Shown here in pieces: positions 9,901 through 19,222 of a stretch of 64,000 nucleotides of DNA (the stretch's first letter is position 1; each line of letters opens with the position of its first letter). Under the pieces are notes generated by a model that saw only the letters and a list, made by a program, of their open reading frames with translations, was not told the DNA's origin and did not search any database. Made by a program: the position numbers and the translations under genes. Source of the stretch: Pseudanabaena sp. PCC 7367 (GTDB lineage Bacteria; Cyanobacteriota; Cyanobacteriia; Pseudanabaenales; Pseudanabaenaceae); assembly GCF_000317065.1 (NCBI RefSeq), contig NC_019701.1, positions 806,001 through 870,000 on the forward strand, read 5' to 3'.

Positions 9901-10369
9901 GGCGGTATTGTTGCTCCTGGCTATTCTGAAATGGTGACTCAGGATCTGGCACCGTTGGTTCATCGGTGTTGGAGTGGCTAGACTCTTCATTGGCGGTAGA
10001 TTTAAGCTCACCAGCCTCATTAAGATCGCCAGAACTAGGATTATTAAGCTCATTTAGCTGATCCAAATCCACGATCATCAGCTTTTCCAGCTCCACCACC
10101 ACTGCTCCGGCAGCCGTATTACTACTCCCGCCGCTTGCTCTAAATTCTTCTAATTCAGGCTCTAGCCATTGTTGCAGCCAGTTCAGGTCAGCTTGCCGAT
10201 CGCTAGCAGGACGATCGCTCTGTTCTTCTTCGGCACTAAATTTTAGCTGTTGGCATAGGGATTGGGCAGCTTGATTCAGCCAGACCAATTGGCCATTTGC
10301 CCCTACAAGGGTACAGGCACTAGGCAGGGATTCAAAAACCTGGAAATAGTCGATCGGTTGGTTAGACAT
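6974..10369 (-). CDS. PAS/GAF sensor histidine kinase
   Basis: A 1131-residue cytoplasmic kinase without clear membrane helices. The order is: a divergent N-terminal PAS-like segment (1-70), an acidic Glu/Asn/Ser-rich linker (about 75-160), two closely similar PAS domains (about 205-320 and 330-445, each with YRIYNSPSYG/Q and a PAC-type tail), two GAF domains (about 460-640 and 665-820), a coiled linker, then the kinase core. The phospho-acceptor is His873 in GVAHEINNPVNF; the ATPase boxes are ILSNAIDAL, DNGPGID and GTGLGLSIS. There is no receiver domain of its own. It starts 12 bp after cyaC, so a receiver of that protein is a natural target (inference). The two PAS domains look like a recent internal duplication. 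The core is a close paralogue of the kinase at 57157-60975. Confidence 0.93.
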   Translation of the reverse strand: MSNQPIDYFQVFESLPSACTLVGANGQLVWLNQAAQSLCQQLKFSAEEEQSDRPASDRQADLNWLQQWLEPELEEFRASGGSSNTAAGAVVVELEKLMIVDLDQLNELNNPSSGDLNEAGELKSTANEESSHSNTDEPTVPDPESPFQNSQEQQYRHFVIKISPAKPANNAEKSIQPIAAIITIEEISDRQQNLINLRKREEHFRTIAENVADLIAVVDRSGYRIYNSPSYGKILGYSPEEIKGTWSFGRIHPDDREMVINAAKDAFASGEGQTLEYRAQHKNGTWRTLSSTSTVITNEQGEAESLVVVAHDITERKLSELALRESEERFRLISENAADLIAVIDAKGYRIYNSPSYQSVLGYAPDELKGTWAYSHIHPDDQAKVVEVAQATLRTKQGQQLQYRMQHKNGTWRILESSGSVIRNDENEVTGLVIVAHDVTDRKQAEAALQLSSMRLRRQQQALLELTKQRVRNSGDLNVNLGTITKIAAQTLEVERVSVWMYGEQASKAYCLNLYQRTSDRHSRRIEVHIADYPDCFKTTLGLGKLEAEAQTEQTKEYVTSTIVDYFFLTPTNESAGAYVPGAGASAVLDVPLRLGGQTVGVLLYEHFGPTREWALEEQNFAHSIADVVSLSIEQWERQRTERELRKSKARFKELVQREELLNRRLASQIRDSLDLDQTLSAAVVEICELLQVDLCNFFWYKPDSEPPEFELVHIATSQELPVGVDYFPLSQVPALVQKVLALDMVRTDSIEEDAELDPNSREYLLARGFTAQLLIPIKTNLGKLGVVVIAHCNGVRPWSDDELELLDTASDQLAIAINQAELYAQTRRDASKAYAQALQLETTLQDLQETQSQLIQTEKMSSLGQLVAGVAHEINNPVNFIHGNLNHATRYIHSLFEILKLYQQHYPEPPESISEMVEDEDLDFISEDLPKMLNSMKIGADRIRQIVMSLRNFSRVDQGDKKPFDLHEGIDNTLLILQNRIKPYGDYPGVEVVKQYGDLLPVECHAGQINQVFMNILSNAIDALEEYNQARPPAEVKENPSQIMISTELIGDRVLIKMSDNGPGIDAETIAKLFDPFFTTKPVGQGTGLGLSISYQIIVEKHQGRLWCESTIGSGAQFMIELPLNSDLVN

Positions 10370-10381
10370 GGTCTATTAATG

Positions 10382-13300
10382 CTAATCCCTTACAAAGAAC
10401 GTCAACACGGTTTCATCTACTCCCTTTAGCTTCAATGGGCCACGCTTGACGATCTCTTCTTCTTCTAAGTAATCAGCCACCACCGCAGAAACCAGAATAC
10501 AATCAGGTTCAGCCGCCGACTGGATCCGGGAAGCAATATTAACCGTCGGGCCGATCGCCGTGTAATCAGATCGCTCCACGCTGCCAAACACGCCAACCAC
10601 CGCCGTACCCTGGTGAATGCCACAGCGGAACTTCACAGGCATAATGCCCTGCTCACGCCAGGTTTGGTTTAGGGCATTGAGCGATCGCTTCATTTGTCTG
10701 GCGGTGGAAATTGCCCGCCGGATCTGCTCGTTGGGGGTAGTCTCTTCCGGCGCACCAAACAAGGCCAACACCCCATCGCCCATAAATTTATCCACGGTGC
10801 CACCATTCTCAAATATGGCTTTGGTCATTTCCCCTAAATACTGATTGAGCAATTCCGCTACCCGCCGCGATCGTAGTGTATTGGCAATTTCCGTAAAGCC
10901 AACAATATCACTGAACAACACCGTAATCATGCGTGGTTCTGGGCGTAGATCCAGGGAAAGATCGCCAGCGGCTGCCTTTTCGACCATGCTGGGTGGCAAG
11001 AATCGCTTCAAAACCGATTCAGTCAGGTATTTATTGAGCTGAGCAACTTTATGTTCGTTCTCTTTTAAAGCCAATAAATTATGCACTTCGGCCAGGAGCT
11101 CACGCTTGCTAAAGGGCTTGGAAAGATAGGCATCTGCCCCTTTTTCAACCCCTTCGATCCTGGTTTCTTCATCGGCCTTGGCCGTAACTAAAATCACCGG
11201 TGTGCCTGCATATTCTGGGGCTTCGCGGATCATCCGAATCATATCTAAACCAGACACTTTTGGCATCATCAGGTCAGTTACGATCAAATTGGGGCGATAT
11301 TTTCGTACCTCCTCAAAGCCATTTGCGCCATTGTTGGCAGTGCAGATTTGATAGCCTTCCTGGGTAAGAATGCTGGCGATGTAGCTGCGCATATCACGAT
11401 TGTCATCTACGATCAACACGAGCGATCCCTTACCCGCTTCCACCAGATCAGGATTAGCTTCGATCGCTTCGTTTTCTTCTGCTTCCTCTAACTCAATATC
11501 AATGTCAGCCAGTTCAATAAAGGCGCGTGAACCTTCCAGTTCTGATGGTACATCGATCACCTGATCGGCAGGTAAATGGGCATTGCCGATCGGCAACCAG
11601 ATCGAGAAGGTCGTGCCTTCACCATAGACAGACTGAACCGTTACCTTGCCGCCATGTAACTCTGCTAATTCCTTGACCAGTGCCAACCCCAGCCCAGAAC
11701 CTTCAAAATTACGACTAATTGAACCCTCGGCCTGCCGGAATCGCTCAAATAGATGGGGGATCTGATCTTCACGGATACCAATGCCGGTGTCTTTTACTTT
11801 GAGTAAGCAATGATCGCCCCGCGACAAAACACTAACCGTAATACTGCCACCACTTGAGGTGAATTTCATCGCATTGGACAGCAGATTGTAGAGCACCTTA
11901 TCGAATTTTTCGAGATCGAGATAGATCGCCGGGCATTCTTCAAATAGGGTAAGCAGGTGAATATTCTTTTTCTCACAATAGGGGCGGAAAGAATCAAGGG
12001 TTTGGCTGGCAAAGGCAACTAGATCGCAGGGGCGAAAGTTGGACTGCATTCTGCCCGCATCCAAACGCTGTAAATCGAGCAGTTGATTAACCAGGCGCAG
12101 TAGCTTACGGCAATTACGCAGGGCAACCACCGATTGCTCATAGGTGAGGGGTTGGGACTGGGAGACACTTGATTCCAGCGGGCCGATCGTCAGGGTTAGG
12201 GGCGTGCGGAACTCGTGGGAGATGTTTTGGAAAAACTCCGTTTTTTGGCGATCCAGTTCCAGTAATTTTTGGGCTTGTTGGTGGGATTTTTGGAATAAAT
12301 AGGCCTGTTGTACGGCGATCGCGGCCTGGGAAGCAACGGCTTGTGCCAATGAAATTTCTGAGCTTTGCCAGCGGCGTAGTGATCGGCTCTGGCGCAGGGA
12401 AATGCTACCAATGATTTTGCCATCGGCAAGTAATGGCACCACCAAAAGCGATCGCGCGGTGGGTACCCGCAACGGTAGTCCGTGGGAATTGTCCTCAGAA
12501 CGCTTAGCAATATCATCGATCGCCACCGGTTGATTGGTCTCAATTAGTTGTTGTAAAACCGGATTGCCATCAATGCGTACCATCGACTGGGGCAAAGAAA
12601 GGGGCTCGTTTTGTTCAATTAGTTCTTGCCTGCCCTCATTTTCGACTAATACCAGGCGATCGGTTTTGACCGTGTCATCGTCGGTTGTATAAAGGCCAAC
12701 ACACTGCACAAACTCATCTTCTTCATGCCAGAGCGAAAGGGCACAACCATCTACATCCAGCACAATTCCTAGCTGTTCAGTAATCGATGCAAATATTTCC
12801 TGTGGGTCAAGGCTAGAGCGGATCGCGGTTGTGACTGTATTAATTAAGGATTCGCGCTTAGCCAGTTCACGCACCTGCTCATAGGAGCGAGCCTGGGACA
12901 GAGCCAACACCATTTGATCACACACAGTGGTCATCAGATCAAGGTCATCTTCATCCCAATTGCGCAGATCATCGCACTGATATAACGATAAAACTGCGAT
13001 CAACTCCTGCTGGAAAATCAGCGGCATGATCAGGGCGGATTGGATTCCTAAACTGACATAGGTGGCTTGAGTCTCAGGATTCACCACCTGCTCGTTGTTG
13101 CCACTTGTGCAATTAGCGCTATTGGTGTTATTAGATACTTCGCTAACATCACTAATATTACTGATGCTAATAATTTCTCGCGTGGCGGTCACGGTTTGGG
13201 CTAATTGGTCAACCGGAAATGCTGGATCATTTGGATCATTTGGATCGTTTGGGGCATTAGTGTAAGCATAATATTCATCACCGATTTTGCCCTCCTGGAC

Positions 13301-13873
13301 TGGATGTACCAGGCAACAGCTCACCTCTAGATTGGTGCCTACCGTACTGGCGATCGTGGCCAGGATCTGGCGATAGTCGTGGGTATTATTGATTGCATTG
13401 GCGATCGCATTTTGGACTGTTTCTTTGCGCAGGTTGCGTCGCAGCTCTTCGGTATGCGCTTTGAGTACCTTATGGGTCTCAACGGCCTGCTTAACTACCC
13501 CTCTTAATTCTTCTTCGTCCCAGGGCTTGGTGACATACTTGAATACCTTACTGGAGTTGATCGCCTCAACCAAATCCTCCACATCAGTGTAGCCAGTCAG
13601 AATAATCCGCATTGTATTGGGATATTTGACTACCATCTGACTGAGCAGTTCGGTGCCGCTCATTAAGGGCATCCGCTGATCGGAGATAATTACGGCCACT
13701 TCACCTTCACGATCGAGCAAATCGATCGCTTCTGGTCCACTTTCGGCTCGCAAAACCCTGAACTCACGATAAAAAGTACGATATAGCAAATCCAGGTTAT
13801 CGGGCTCATCGTCGATAACTAATAGCTTGGGTTTATGAATATTTCTAAGCTTCTTGTTATTCTGCGATTGCAT
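10382..13873 (-). CDS. cyaC: CyaC-like hybrid: receiver-GAF-GAF-histidine kinase-receiver-adenylate cyclase
   Basis: 1163 residues. Domains in order: receiver 1 (about 15-135; Asp65 in ISDQRMP, KPWD), GAF 1 (about 155-325, interrupted by a low-complexity NDPNDPNDP and Asn/Ser stretch), GAF 2 (about 345-515), HisKA with His553 in ISHEFRTPL, HATPase (NLLSNAMKF, DTGIGI, GSGLGLAL), receiver 2 (about 818-935; TDLMMPK, KPFSKREL) and a class III cyclase (about 975-1160). The cyclase keeps both metal aspartates (FSDIVGFT, GDGVLALFG), a Lys in TVDKFMGDG that specifies ATP, and VNIASRI with the transition-state Asn/Arg. This matches CyaC of Anabaena and Arthrospira, where a phosphorelay controls cAMP synthesis. 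It is the first gene of the four-gene operon. Confidence 0.93.
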   Translation of the reverse strand: MQSQNNKKLRNIHKPKLLVIDDEPDNLDLLYRTFYREFRVLRAESGPEAIDLLDREGEVAVIISDQRMPLMSGTELLSQMVVKYPNTMRIILTGYTDVEDLVEAINSSKVFKYVTKPWDEEELRGVVKQAVETHKVLKAHTEELRRNLRKETVQNAIANAINNTHDYRQILATIASTVGTNLEVSCCLVHPVQEGKIGDEYYAYTNAPNDPNDPNDPAFPVDQLAQTVTATREIISISNISDVSEVSNNTNSANCTSGNNEQVVNPETQATYVSLGIQSALIMPLIFQQELIAVLSLYQCDDLRNWDEDDLDLMTTVCDQMVLALSQARSYEQVRELAKRESLINTVTTAIRSSLDPQEIFASITEQLGIVLDVDGCALSLWHEEDEFVQCVGLYTTDDDTVKTDRLVLVENEGRQELIEQNEPLSLPQSMVRIDGNPVLQQLIETNQPVAIDDIAKRSEDNSHGLPLRVPTARSLLVVPLLADGKIIGSISLRQSRSLRRWQSSEISLAQAVASQAAIAVQQAYLFQKSHQQAQKLLELDRQKTEFFQNISHEFRTPLTLTIGPLESSVSQSQPLTYEQSVVALRNCRKLLRLVNQLLDLQRLDAGRMQSNFRPCDLVAFASQTLDSFRPYCEKKNIHLLTLFEECPAIYLDLEKFDKVLYNLLSNAMKFTSSGGSITVSVLSRGDHCLLKVKDTGIGIREDQIPHLFERFRQAEGSISRNFEGSGLGLALVKELAELHGGKVTVQSVYGEGTTFSIWLPIGNAHLPADQVIDVPSELEGSRAFIELADIDIELEEAEENEAIEANPDLVEAGKGSLVLIVDDNRDMRSYIASILTQEGYQICTANNGANGFEEVRKYRPNLIVTDLMMPKVSGLDMIRMIREAPEYAGTPVILVTAKADEETRIEGVEKGADAYLSKPFSKRELLAEVHNLLALKENEHKVAQLNKYLTESVLKRFLPPSMVEKAAAGDLSLDLRPEPRMITVLFSDIVGFTEIANTLRSRRVAELLNQYLGEMTKAIFENGGTVDKFMGDGVLALFGAPEETTPNEQIRRAISTARQMKRSLNALNQTWREQGIMPVKFRCGIHQGTAVVGVFGSVERSDYTAIGPTVNIASRIQSAAEPDCILVSAVVADYLEEEEIVKRGPLKLKGVDETVLTFFVRD

Positions 13874-15072
13874 TCGCTAAATACCTATTCCCTGGAAAAG
13901 CCGCGCATTCACTGTTGACAGTTACATTGTCTAAAGGCCATTGATCAACTATTGCGTATTGCGATTATTACAACCAATGCCTTGAATTAATTCCTAAATA
14001 CTAAAAATAATCACCAAGCTGAGGTTTAAACTTACTTGTTTAGTTTGCCACTGCAACAGGAGTGAAATCAAAATTAAGTCTCACCCGCAAAATTAGCTTA
14101 GCTGGACTAGATCTATATAGTAAGCCCTGCCCCTCAGTCTAGATTACCGCAAGAATTGGTATTTATAGCTATATAGCCAGGTATAACTAGATCTTACCAA
14201 TGGCCGGATTGGACAAATCTAATGGGCGGATCAAAAATTTTAAATTACTAGCTTTGCACTAAGCCCCAAAACCTCTAGACCAAAACCTTTAGGCCAAAAC
14301 AAGTAGATGAAATACCGATCGCCATGGTTCAAACCCTGTCTACTATTTGGCTGATTGACTCAGCTGATTGATCGGTTGAATTAGCTAGTTAGCAAGGCAC
14401 AGTCTCAAGCAGCGATCGCAATGTCTCCATTAATTATTTAATTATGAGGCAAAAAGCGAAATCAGCATCCACTGGCAACAAGCTAAGCAACGTCGTTACT
14501 GGGCAGATAGTAGACCATTAGATTAGATCATCTAGATTAGATCATGCTTAAGCCCAAAATTCGTTAACAAGCCCTTACCATTTGCACAAAGCAACCATGA
14601 ATTAAGCAACAGTTTACTAATAATTAATTCTACAAGCTAGTTGATTTAAGCAATAGCATTAGTAGTCAGCAATTCCTCCTAGAAATAACTACTCACCCCC
14701 ATTGAAAGTCTATTTTAAAAGCTATACCGATCGCACTGCCCTTGCAAGATTTTTGTTCAAACCGATATCTAGGTTCCATCTCAACCTAGTATGTTTTAAT
14801 TAATATGTCTTAAGTCCAGCCCAAAGCGGTAATCATGCCACCAGCTATTTATCAGTTATCGAGCGCTGAGTTAGCAAATAAATTCATAACTGGCAAATAG
14901 TTCAAATTACCTTAATTATACTTAGTTCTTTGATTATTGTTCTTTGCTTATTACTAAGCGATCGATCGCAAGCGATTGGTTGTCGCCCATAGCGATTACT
15001 TTTAGCCTGGTGAACCCATGCCCAAACTACCTGATCATAGATTATGATTATCCTGAATAATACCAATTCTAC
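13874..15072. other. 1.2-kb AT-rich spacer upstream of cyaC
   Basis: No open frame of recognisable family. It contains a perfect 13-bp direct repeat, TAGATTAGATCAT at 14519-14531 and 14533-14545, and an imperfect repeat of CCAAAACCTCTAGA-type words at about 14266-14300. It must contain the cyaC promoter (minus strand) and the ppx 3' end. A long leader or an unrecognised RNA is possible but not shown. Confidence 0.5.
14519..14545. repeat. 13-bp direct repeat
   Basis: TAGATTAGATCAT occurs twice, separated by one base. It is one of several short tandem duplications in spacers of this window. Confidence 0.85.
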
Positions 15073-16686
15073 CTAGCCAGAACTAAGCAGAGACGGTTCG
15101 CCAGGTTCTCGCTCCGCCAATGAGGCAGTTAAATTCATTTCATAGTAGTTTTCAAACGGTTGCTTTTTATATTCCAGACTCCACAGCTCCAGGGTGCAAG
15201 GATCGCCTGGTTGGGTGGGAATGAGTTGTAGGTTGCAGGTTTGCTTTTTGAGACTGCAATTAAAATTAACCTCGGCGACCGCACTGATCTGACGGCGATC
15301 GAGCGCTACTGCCAGCCTTAATAATGGGCTGATTTGATCCACAAATAACCGCATCCGGCGATTGGTCAGGCGGCGATAGTTTTCATGTTTTTTCTTAGGT
15401 TCACTCTTGCGGTGATAACGACACAGGTTGGCGATCGCTTCCACCTCTGATTCTGTGTAGCCCAGCAATTCACCATTACGCACCAGATAGTAAGAATGTT
15501 TGTGGTGGGCAGAGTGGCTAATATGGTGGCCGCAATTATGCAACATGGCAGCAGCCCAGAGCAGTTGCCGTTCATTTCCAGCCCAATTGTGTAGCACCCC
15601 CTGGGTTTGGTCAAATAAACTCAAGGCTAGTTTGGCCACCTGCTTGCCATACTCAGGTTGCACACCATACTTATGGGCTAGTTTCAATACGGAGCGATCG
15701 CGCACTGAGCCCTGATAGCGCATCCGATCTTCAATTAGGTCATGTTTGATCATCCAATCGACAATCAATCCATCGCGTAATGCCCGCTCACAGATTATTA
15801 ACCTGCTTGACTCTAGCGATCGCATCGCCTGCTGCAAGATCAACGCCCCGGCCACAATAATTTCACCGCGTTTTTCACCCACCAAATCAGAGCGATCGTC
15901 CAGGTCTAATTTACGCAGTTGCTCTACCATTGCCTCTACATCCTTCAGGCTCAGCTCATAGCCCTGCAGCGGGTTGGGCACAGAACCTAGATTTTCATCG
16001 GCGTGCATTTCGGCCAAGGTTTCGATCGTGCCAGAGGTGCCAATCATGGTAATGCGTTCCTGCCGAAGGCGCTGCCGTAGATCATCGGTGGGTCGCTCTA
16101 GCATTCCCTGGATATAGTCTTTCAATCGCCCAAATTCTTCCTTGTCGATCGGATCACTGGATATAAATAAATCCGTTAAGCGCACCGCACCAACCTTGGT
16201 ACTACTCAAATATTCAGGATCGCCGCCTTGTCCTAAAATCAATTCCGTTGAACCACCACCAATATCAATAATTACATGGGGTGAATTATTTAATTCCAAA
16301 GCTGAAATTACGCCTAGATAGATCCGACGGGCTTCCTCTTGCCCAGAAATCAATTCGATTTCAATGCCAGTCTCCTGGACTACCTTATCTAAAAAATCTT
16401 GACCATTAGGAGCTTCACGCACCGCACTGGTAGCCGTAGCAATAATTTCGTCTACTTCAAAGCTGAGGCACATTTCCCGGCAATTTACCAAAGCCCGCAT
16501 CGCCCGCTTGATCGCTTCCGGCTTGAGTCGTCCCGTTTGTGCACATCGCTCACCCAATCGTACGGTGGCTTTTTCTTTTGCAATAACGTGAAAGCTAGGG
16601 ATATTAACTTGCACCTCAACAATTACCATGTGGATGGAGTTGGTACCCACATCGATCGCAGCCAGGATTTTATTTTTTTCGATCAT
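15073..16686 (-). CDS. ppx: Ppx/GppA exopolyphosphatase
   Basis: A 537-residue protein of the Ppx/GppA family, which removes terminal phosphate from polyphosphate (or from pppGpp). The N-terminal actin-like ATPase module begins AAIDVGTNSIHMVIVEV, the phosphate-1 loop; VIIDIGGGSTELI is the second nucleotide loop (about residues 140-152). The C-terminal half is an HD-type helical domain with AAMLHNCGHHISHSAHHKHS. Length fits the long, HD-containing Ppx type. It is monocistronic: 1.2 kb of spacer follows and 510 bp separate it from the divergent bciB. Confidence 0.95.
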   Translation of the reverse strand: MIEKNKILAAIDVGTNSIHMVIVEVQVNIPSFHVIAKEKATVRLGERCAQTGRLKPEAIKRAMRALVNCREMCLSFEVDEIIATATSAVREAPNGQDFLDKVVQETGIEIELISGQEEARRIYLGVISALELNNSPHVIIDIGGGSTELILGQGGDPEYLSSTKVGAVRLTDLFISSDPIDKEEFGRLKDYIQGMLERPTDDLRQRLRQERITMIGTSGTIETLAEMHADENLGSVPNPLQGYELSLKDVEAMVEQLRKLDLDDRSDLVGEKRGEIIVAGALILQQAMRSLESSRLIICERALRDGLIVDWMIKHDLIEDRMRYQGSVRDRSVLKLAHKYGVQPEYGKQVAKLALSLFDQTQGVLHNWAGNERQLLWAAAMLHNCGHHISHSAHHKHSYYLVRNGELLGYTESEVEAIANLCRYHRKSEPKKKHENYRRLTNRRMRLFVDQISPLLRLAVALDRRQISAVAEVNFNCSLKKQTCNLQLIPTQPGDPCTLELWSLEYKKQPFENYYEMNLTASLAEREPGEPSLLSSG

Positions 16687-17196
16687 GAATTTATGTGCTG
16701 GTTCACTTTATCCGTTTCTCAAGCTAATCAGGCAAAGTAGGGTTGTTCTCGATCATCAATCAAGCTGGGGAGACCCTACCCACCAAATTTCAATCACCCA
16801 AATCGCAGCGCAGTTAAGGCTGAGCAGGAGACAGTATTAGTATTTGGTGAGGCAATCTCAAAGAACTATGTAGCTAAGCAAAACCCATGACTAGCCAATT
16901 TCGATAGTTGTACTAATATTTATTCAGCTTAACTATAACTTTAATCTGCCGTTGTTAATGTTACCTCTGTCAGGCTCTGCACCGCCGCCCATTATAGAAA
17001 AGTTAAGGATCGGTAATATCTTGCAACGGTTGCGGATTATAGACTTATTGTTTTAAAAGCAAAATAGCGATCGCAAATGGTTGTGTCAGACAACTTATCG
17101 AAATATAAACATTTTCCGGAGTGACCAGCAAAATTGCGGCTTGTATAGAAAAATAGTTAGAGAAACTTGTTCAACCATTAGAACCATTAGTTTTAT
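16687..17196. other. Divergent spacer between ppx and bciB
   Basis: A 510-bp AT-rich region that must hold promoters for both neighbours. No family-level ORF, tRNA or clear operator was recognised. Confidence 0.5.
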
Positions 17197-18387
17197 ATGT
17201 CATTAGCCCATCACAAAGCCAAGCCACTCAAAAACACCACCCGCCGCCCTGCCAAAGCCCTGTGCAGTGAATGTGGCCTTTGTGATACCTACTATATTCA
17301 CTACGTCAAAGAGGCTTGCGCCTTTATTACCCAGCATATTGATGAGCTAGAGGTTGAGTCCCACGGCCGATCGCGCGATCTGGACAACGAGAACGAGCTG
17401 TATTTTGGTGTGCATCAGGATATGATCGCCGCCCAAAAGAAAGAGCCGATCGCCGGAGCCCAATGGACTGGCATTGTTAGCAGTATTGCGATCCAAATGC
17501 TCGAACACAAGCTAGTCGAGGGTGTAGTTTGTGTGCAGTCTGCCAGCCACGATCGCTTCCAGCCCAAGCCAGTGATCGCTCGCACTGCGGCAGAAGTTTT
17601 GGCAGCCAGAGTCAATAAGCCCACCCTCTCGCCTAATTTGTCGGTGCTCGAAGAAATTGAACAGTCTGGGATCAAGCGGTTACTGGTAATTGGCGTGGGT
17701 TGCCAGATCCAGGCATTGCGGACAGTGGAAAAAGAACTAGGCTTAGAGAAACTCTATGTGTTGGGTACGCCTTGTGTAGACAATGTCAGTCGGGCGGGAT
17801 TGGATAAGTTTTTAAACACCACCAGCCGATCGCCGGAAACCGTGGTGCATTATGAATTTATGCAGGACTTTAATGTGCATTTCAAGCACGAAGATGGCTC
17901 GATCGAGATGGTGCCCTTCTTTGGCCTGAATACCAAGGAACTAAAGGATGTATTTGCGCCCTCTTGCATGAGTTGCTTTGACTATGTCAACTCGCTGGCG
18001 GATCTGGTGGTGGGCTATATGGGCGCACCGTTTGGCTGGCAATGGATTGTGGTGCGTAATGACACCGGCAAAGAAATGCTGGATCTGGTTCAAGATCAGC
18101 TCAAAACCCAGCCAGTTGATGCCAGTGGCGATCGCGCTGCTGCTGTCCAACAGGGGATCGCTGCCTATGATAATGCCACCACGATCCCAATCTGGTTAGC
18201 CTGGATCATTAGTTTTGTGGTGAATAAAATTGGCCCCAAGGGCTTGGAATATGGCCGCTTTTCGATCGATTCCCACTTCATCCGCAATTATCTATATACC
18301 AGGCGCAATTATCCCCAAAAGTTGGCGGCGCATGTACCGGAGTTTGCCAAGCGGATCGTGGCTAGGTATAAGTTACCTGCCAAGTAA
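17197..18387 (+). CDS. bciB: Ferredoxin-type 3,8-divinyl chlorophyllide reductase
   Basis: A 396-residue member of the F420-hydrogenase beta-subunit (FrhB) superfamily. Its close resemblance to Synechocystis Slr1923 identifies it as BciB, which reduces the 8-vinyl group of divinyl (proto)chlorophyllide using ferredoxin, an essential step for normal chlorophyll a. The N-terminal CSECGLC plus a downstream Cys, and SCMSCFDYVN near residue 255, supply Fe-S ligands; IGVGCQIQALR and LGTPCVDNVS are conserved signature segments. FAD is the other expected cofactor. ATG start. The psbX gene follows by 100 bp on the same strand. Confidence 0.92.
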   Translation: MSLAHHKAKPLKNTTRRPAKALCSECGLCDTYYIHYVKEACAFITQHIDELEVESHGRSRDLDNENELYFGVHQDMIAAQKKEPIAGAQWTGIVSSIAIQMLEHKLVEGVVCVQSASHDRFQPKPVIARTAAEVLAARVNKPTLSPNLSVLEEIEQSGIKRLLVIGVGCQIQALRTVEKELGLEKLYVLGTPCVDNVSRAGLDKFLNTTSRSPETVVHYEFMQDFNVHFKHEDGSIEMVPFFGLNTKELKDVFAPSCMSCFDYVNSLADLVVGYMGAPFGWQWIVVRNDTGKEMLDLVQDQLKTQPVDASGDRAAAVQQGIAAYDNATTIPIWLAWIISFVVNKIGPKGLEYGRFSIDSHFIRNYLYTRRNYPQKLAAHVPEFAKRIVARYKLPAK

Positions 18388-18418
18388 GTGATCCTCAACT
18401 GGCGTGAGAGTCGTGACT

Positions 18419-18447
18419 TTGAATGCTAGAATTAGCCTAAATATATA
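18419..18447 (+). promoter_or_regulatory. Candidate sigma-70 promoter of psbX
   Basis: TTGAAT (18419-18424) and TATATA (18442-18447) are separated by exactly 17 bp, 43 bp before the psbX start codon. It is inferred from sequence only. Confidence 0.4.
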
Positions 18448-18489
18448 AAAATATAGATAAATACATAATCCGGAGGAATAGACACAGTC

Positions 18490-18612
18490 ATGACCCCATC
18501 TCTAGCTAATCTATTGTGGAGCTTGCTTCTTGGCGGTGCGATCGTAGTAATTCCCTTAACGATCGCCTTGATCTATGTCAGCCAAAAAGACAAAGTGGTG
18601 CGCAATCGCTAA
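18490..18612 (+). CDS. psbX: Photosystem II reaction centre protein X
   Basis: A 40-residue protein beginning MTPSLANLLWSLLLGGAIVV and ending in a basic tail (SQKDKVVRNR). One membrane helix spans about residues 8-30. The sequence matches PsbX, a small photosystem II subunit that sits beside cytochrome b559 and helps Q(B) function. A GGAGG sequence at 18472-18476 precedes the ATG by 13 bases, slightly far. The length is normal. It lies between bciB and ycf66 in the same direction. Confidence 0.95.
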   Translation: MTPSLANLLWSLLLGGAIVVIPLTIALIYVSQKDKVVRNR

Positions 18613-18857
18613 ACTTAATAGACTTAAAAAAATTAGCTTGCTTAGTTTTAGTAACTATTCAGCACCTAAGTTGGGGCTAGTCACTAACTAGGCGTTGATC
18701 GCACTTATCTGTTACATAGCCTATTATTCCATTGCTATTCATAGCTAAGCATTTAACTGAACACTGAGTTAAACATCGTTGAGCTAAATATCGATCAGAT
18801 TGGGCGCAGTTCTGGCACTAGTCGATTAGTCGATCGCCCGACCAACCCGACTAAAAG

Positions 18858-18890
18858 ATCGGCAAAATATCGGCAAAATACTGGCAAAAT
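18858..18890. repeat. Three 11-bp tandem units
   Basis: ATCGGCAAAAT at 18858-18868 and 18869-18879, then ACTGGCAAAAT at 18880-18890. Confidence 0.85.
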
Positions 18891-18960
18891 AAAAATGACC
18901 TAATTACATACTTTGAAAATTGGGCAAGAAGATAGCAGTAGTTGCTTGCTGCTTGGCTAA

Positions 18961-19000
18961 ATGCCTTTGAGTATTTAAAAATGCCTTTGAGTATTTAATA
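18961..19000. repeat. 20-bp tandem direct repeat
   Basis: The 20-bp word starting ATGCCTTTGAGTATTTAA is repeated head to tail at 18961-18980 and 18981-19000 with a single mismatch near the end. Confidence 0.9.
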
Positions 19001-19222
19001 AGTATGTATGCAGATGCCATTTTTTTTAGGTTAGAGTAGATTAGGTCAAAGCTGGTTCTGAGCCCATCGTGATCGCATATTTAATAAATTGGGAAAAGTT
19101 GAAATAAACCAGGATATTAACGTGACGGTGGTTTAGATCCTTTAAGCTAACCGCATTAGCTAGTCATAATTAATCTAGACAGTTAGTGGTTAGGTGCAAG
19201 TCATTGGGAGACTTTTAGCAGC

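Larger units (their letters stand above)
18613..19222. other. Spacer between psbX and ycf66
   Basis: 610 bp, AT-rich, without a gene. It contains an 11-bp unit (ATCGGCAAAAT) three times at 18858-18890, the third copy imperfect, and a 20-bp tandem direct repeat at 18961-19000. Confidence 0.55.

Noticed and set aside
14300-14345. tRNA-like stretch with GGTTCAAACC and partly complementary ends
   Set aside because: The T-arm does not pair (CATGG against CCTGT) and no anticodon stem can be formed.
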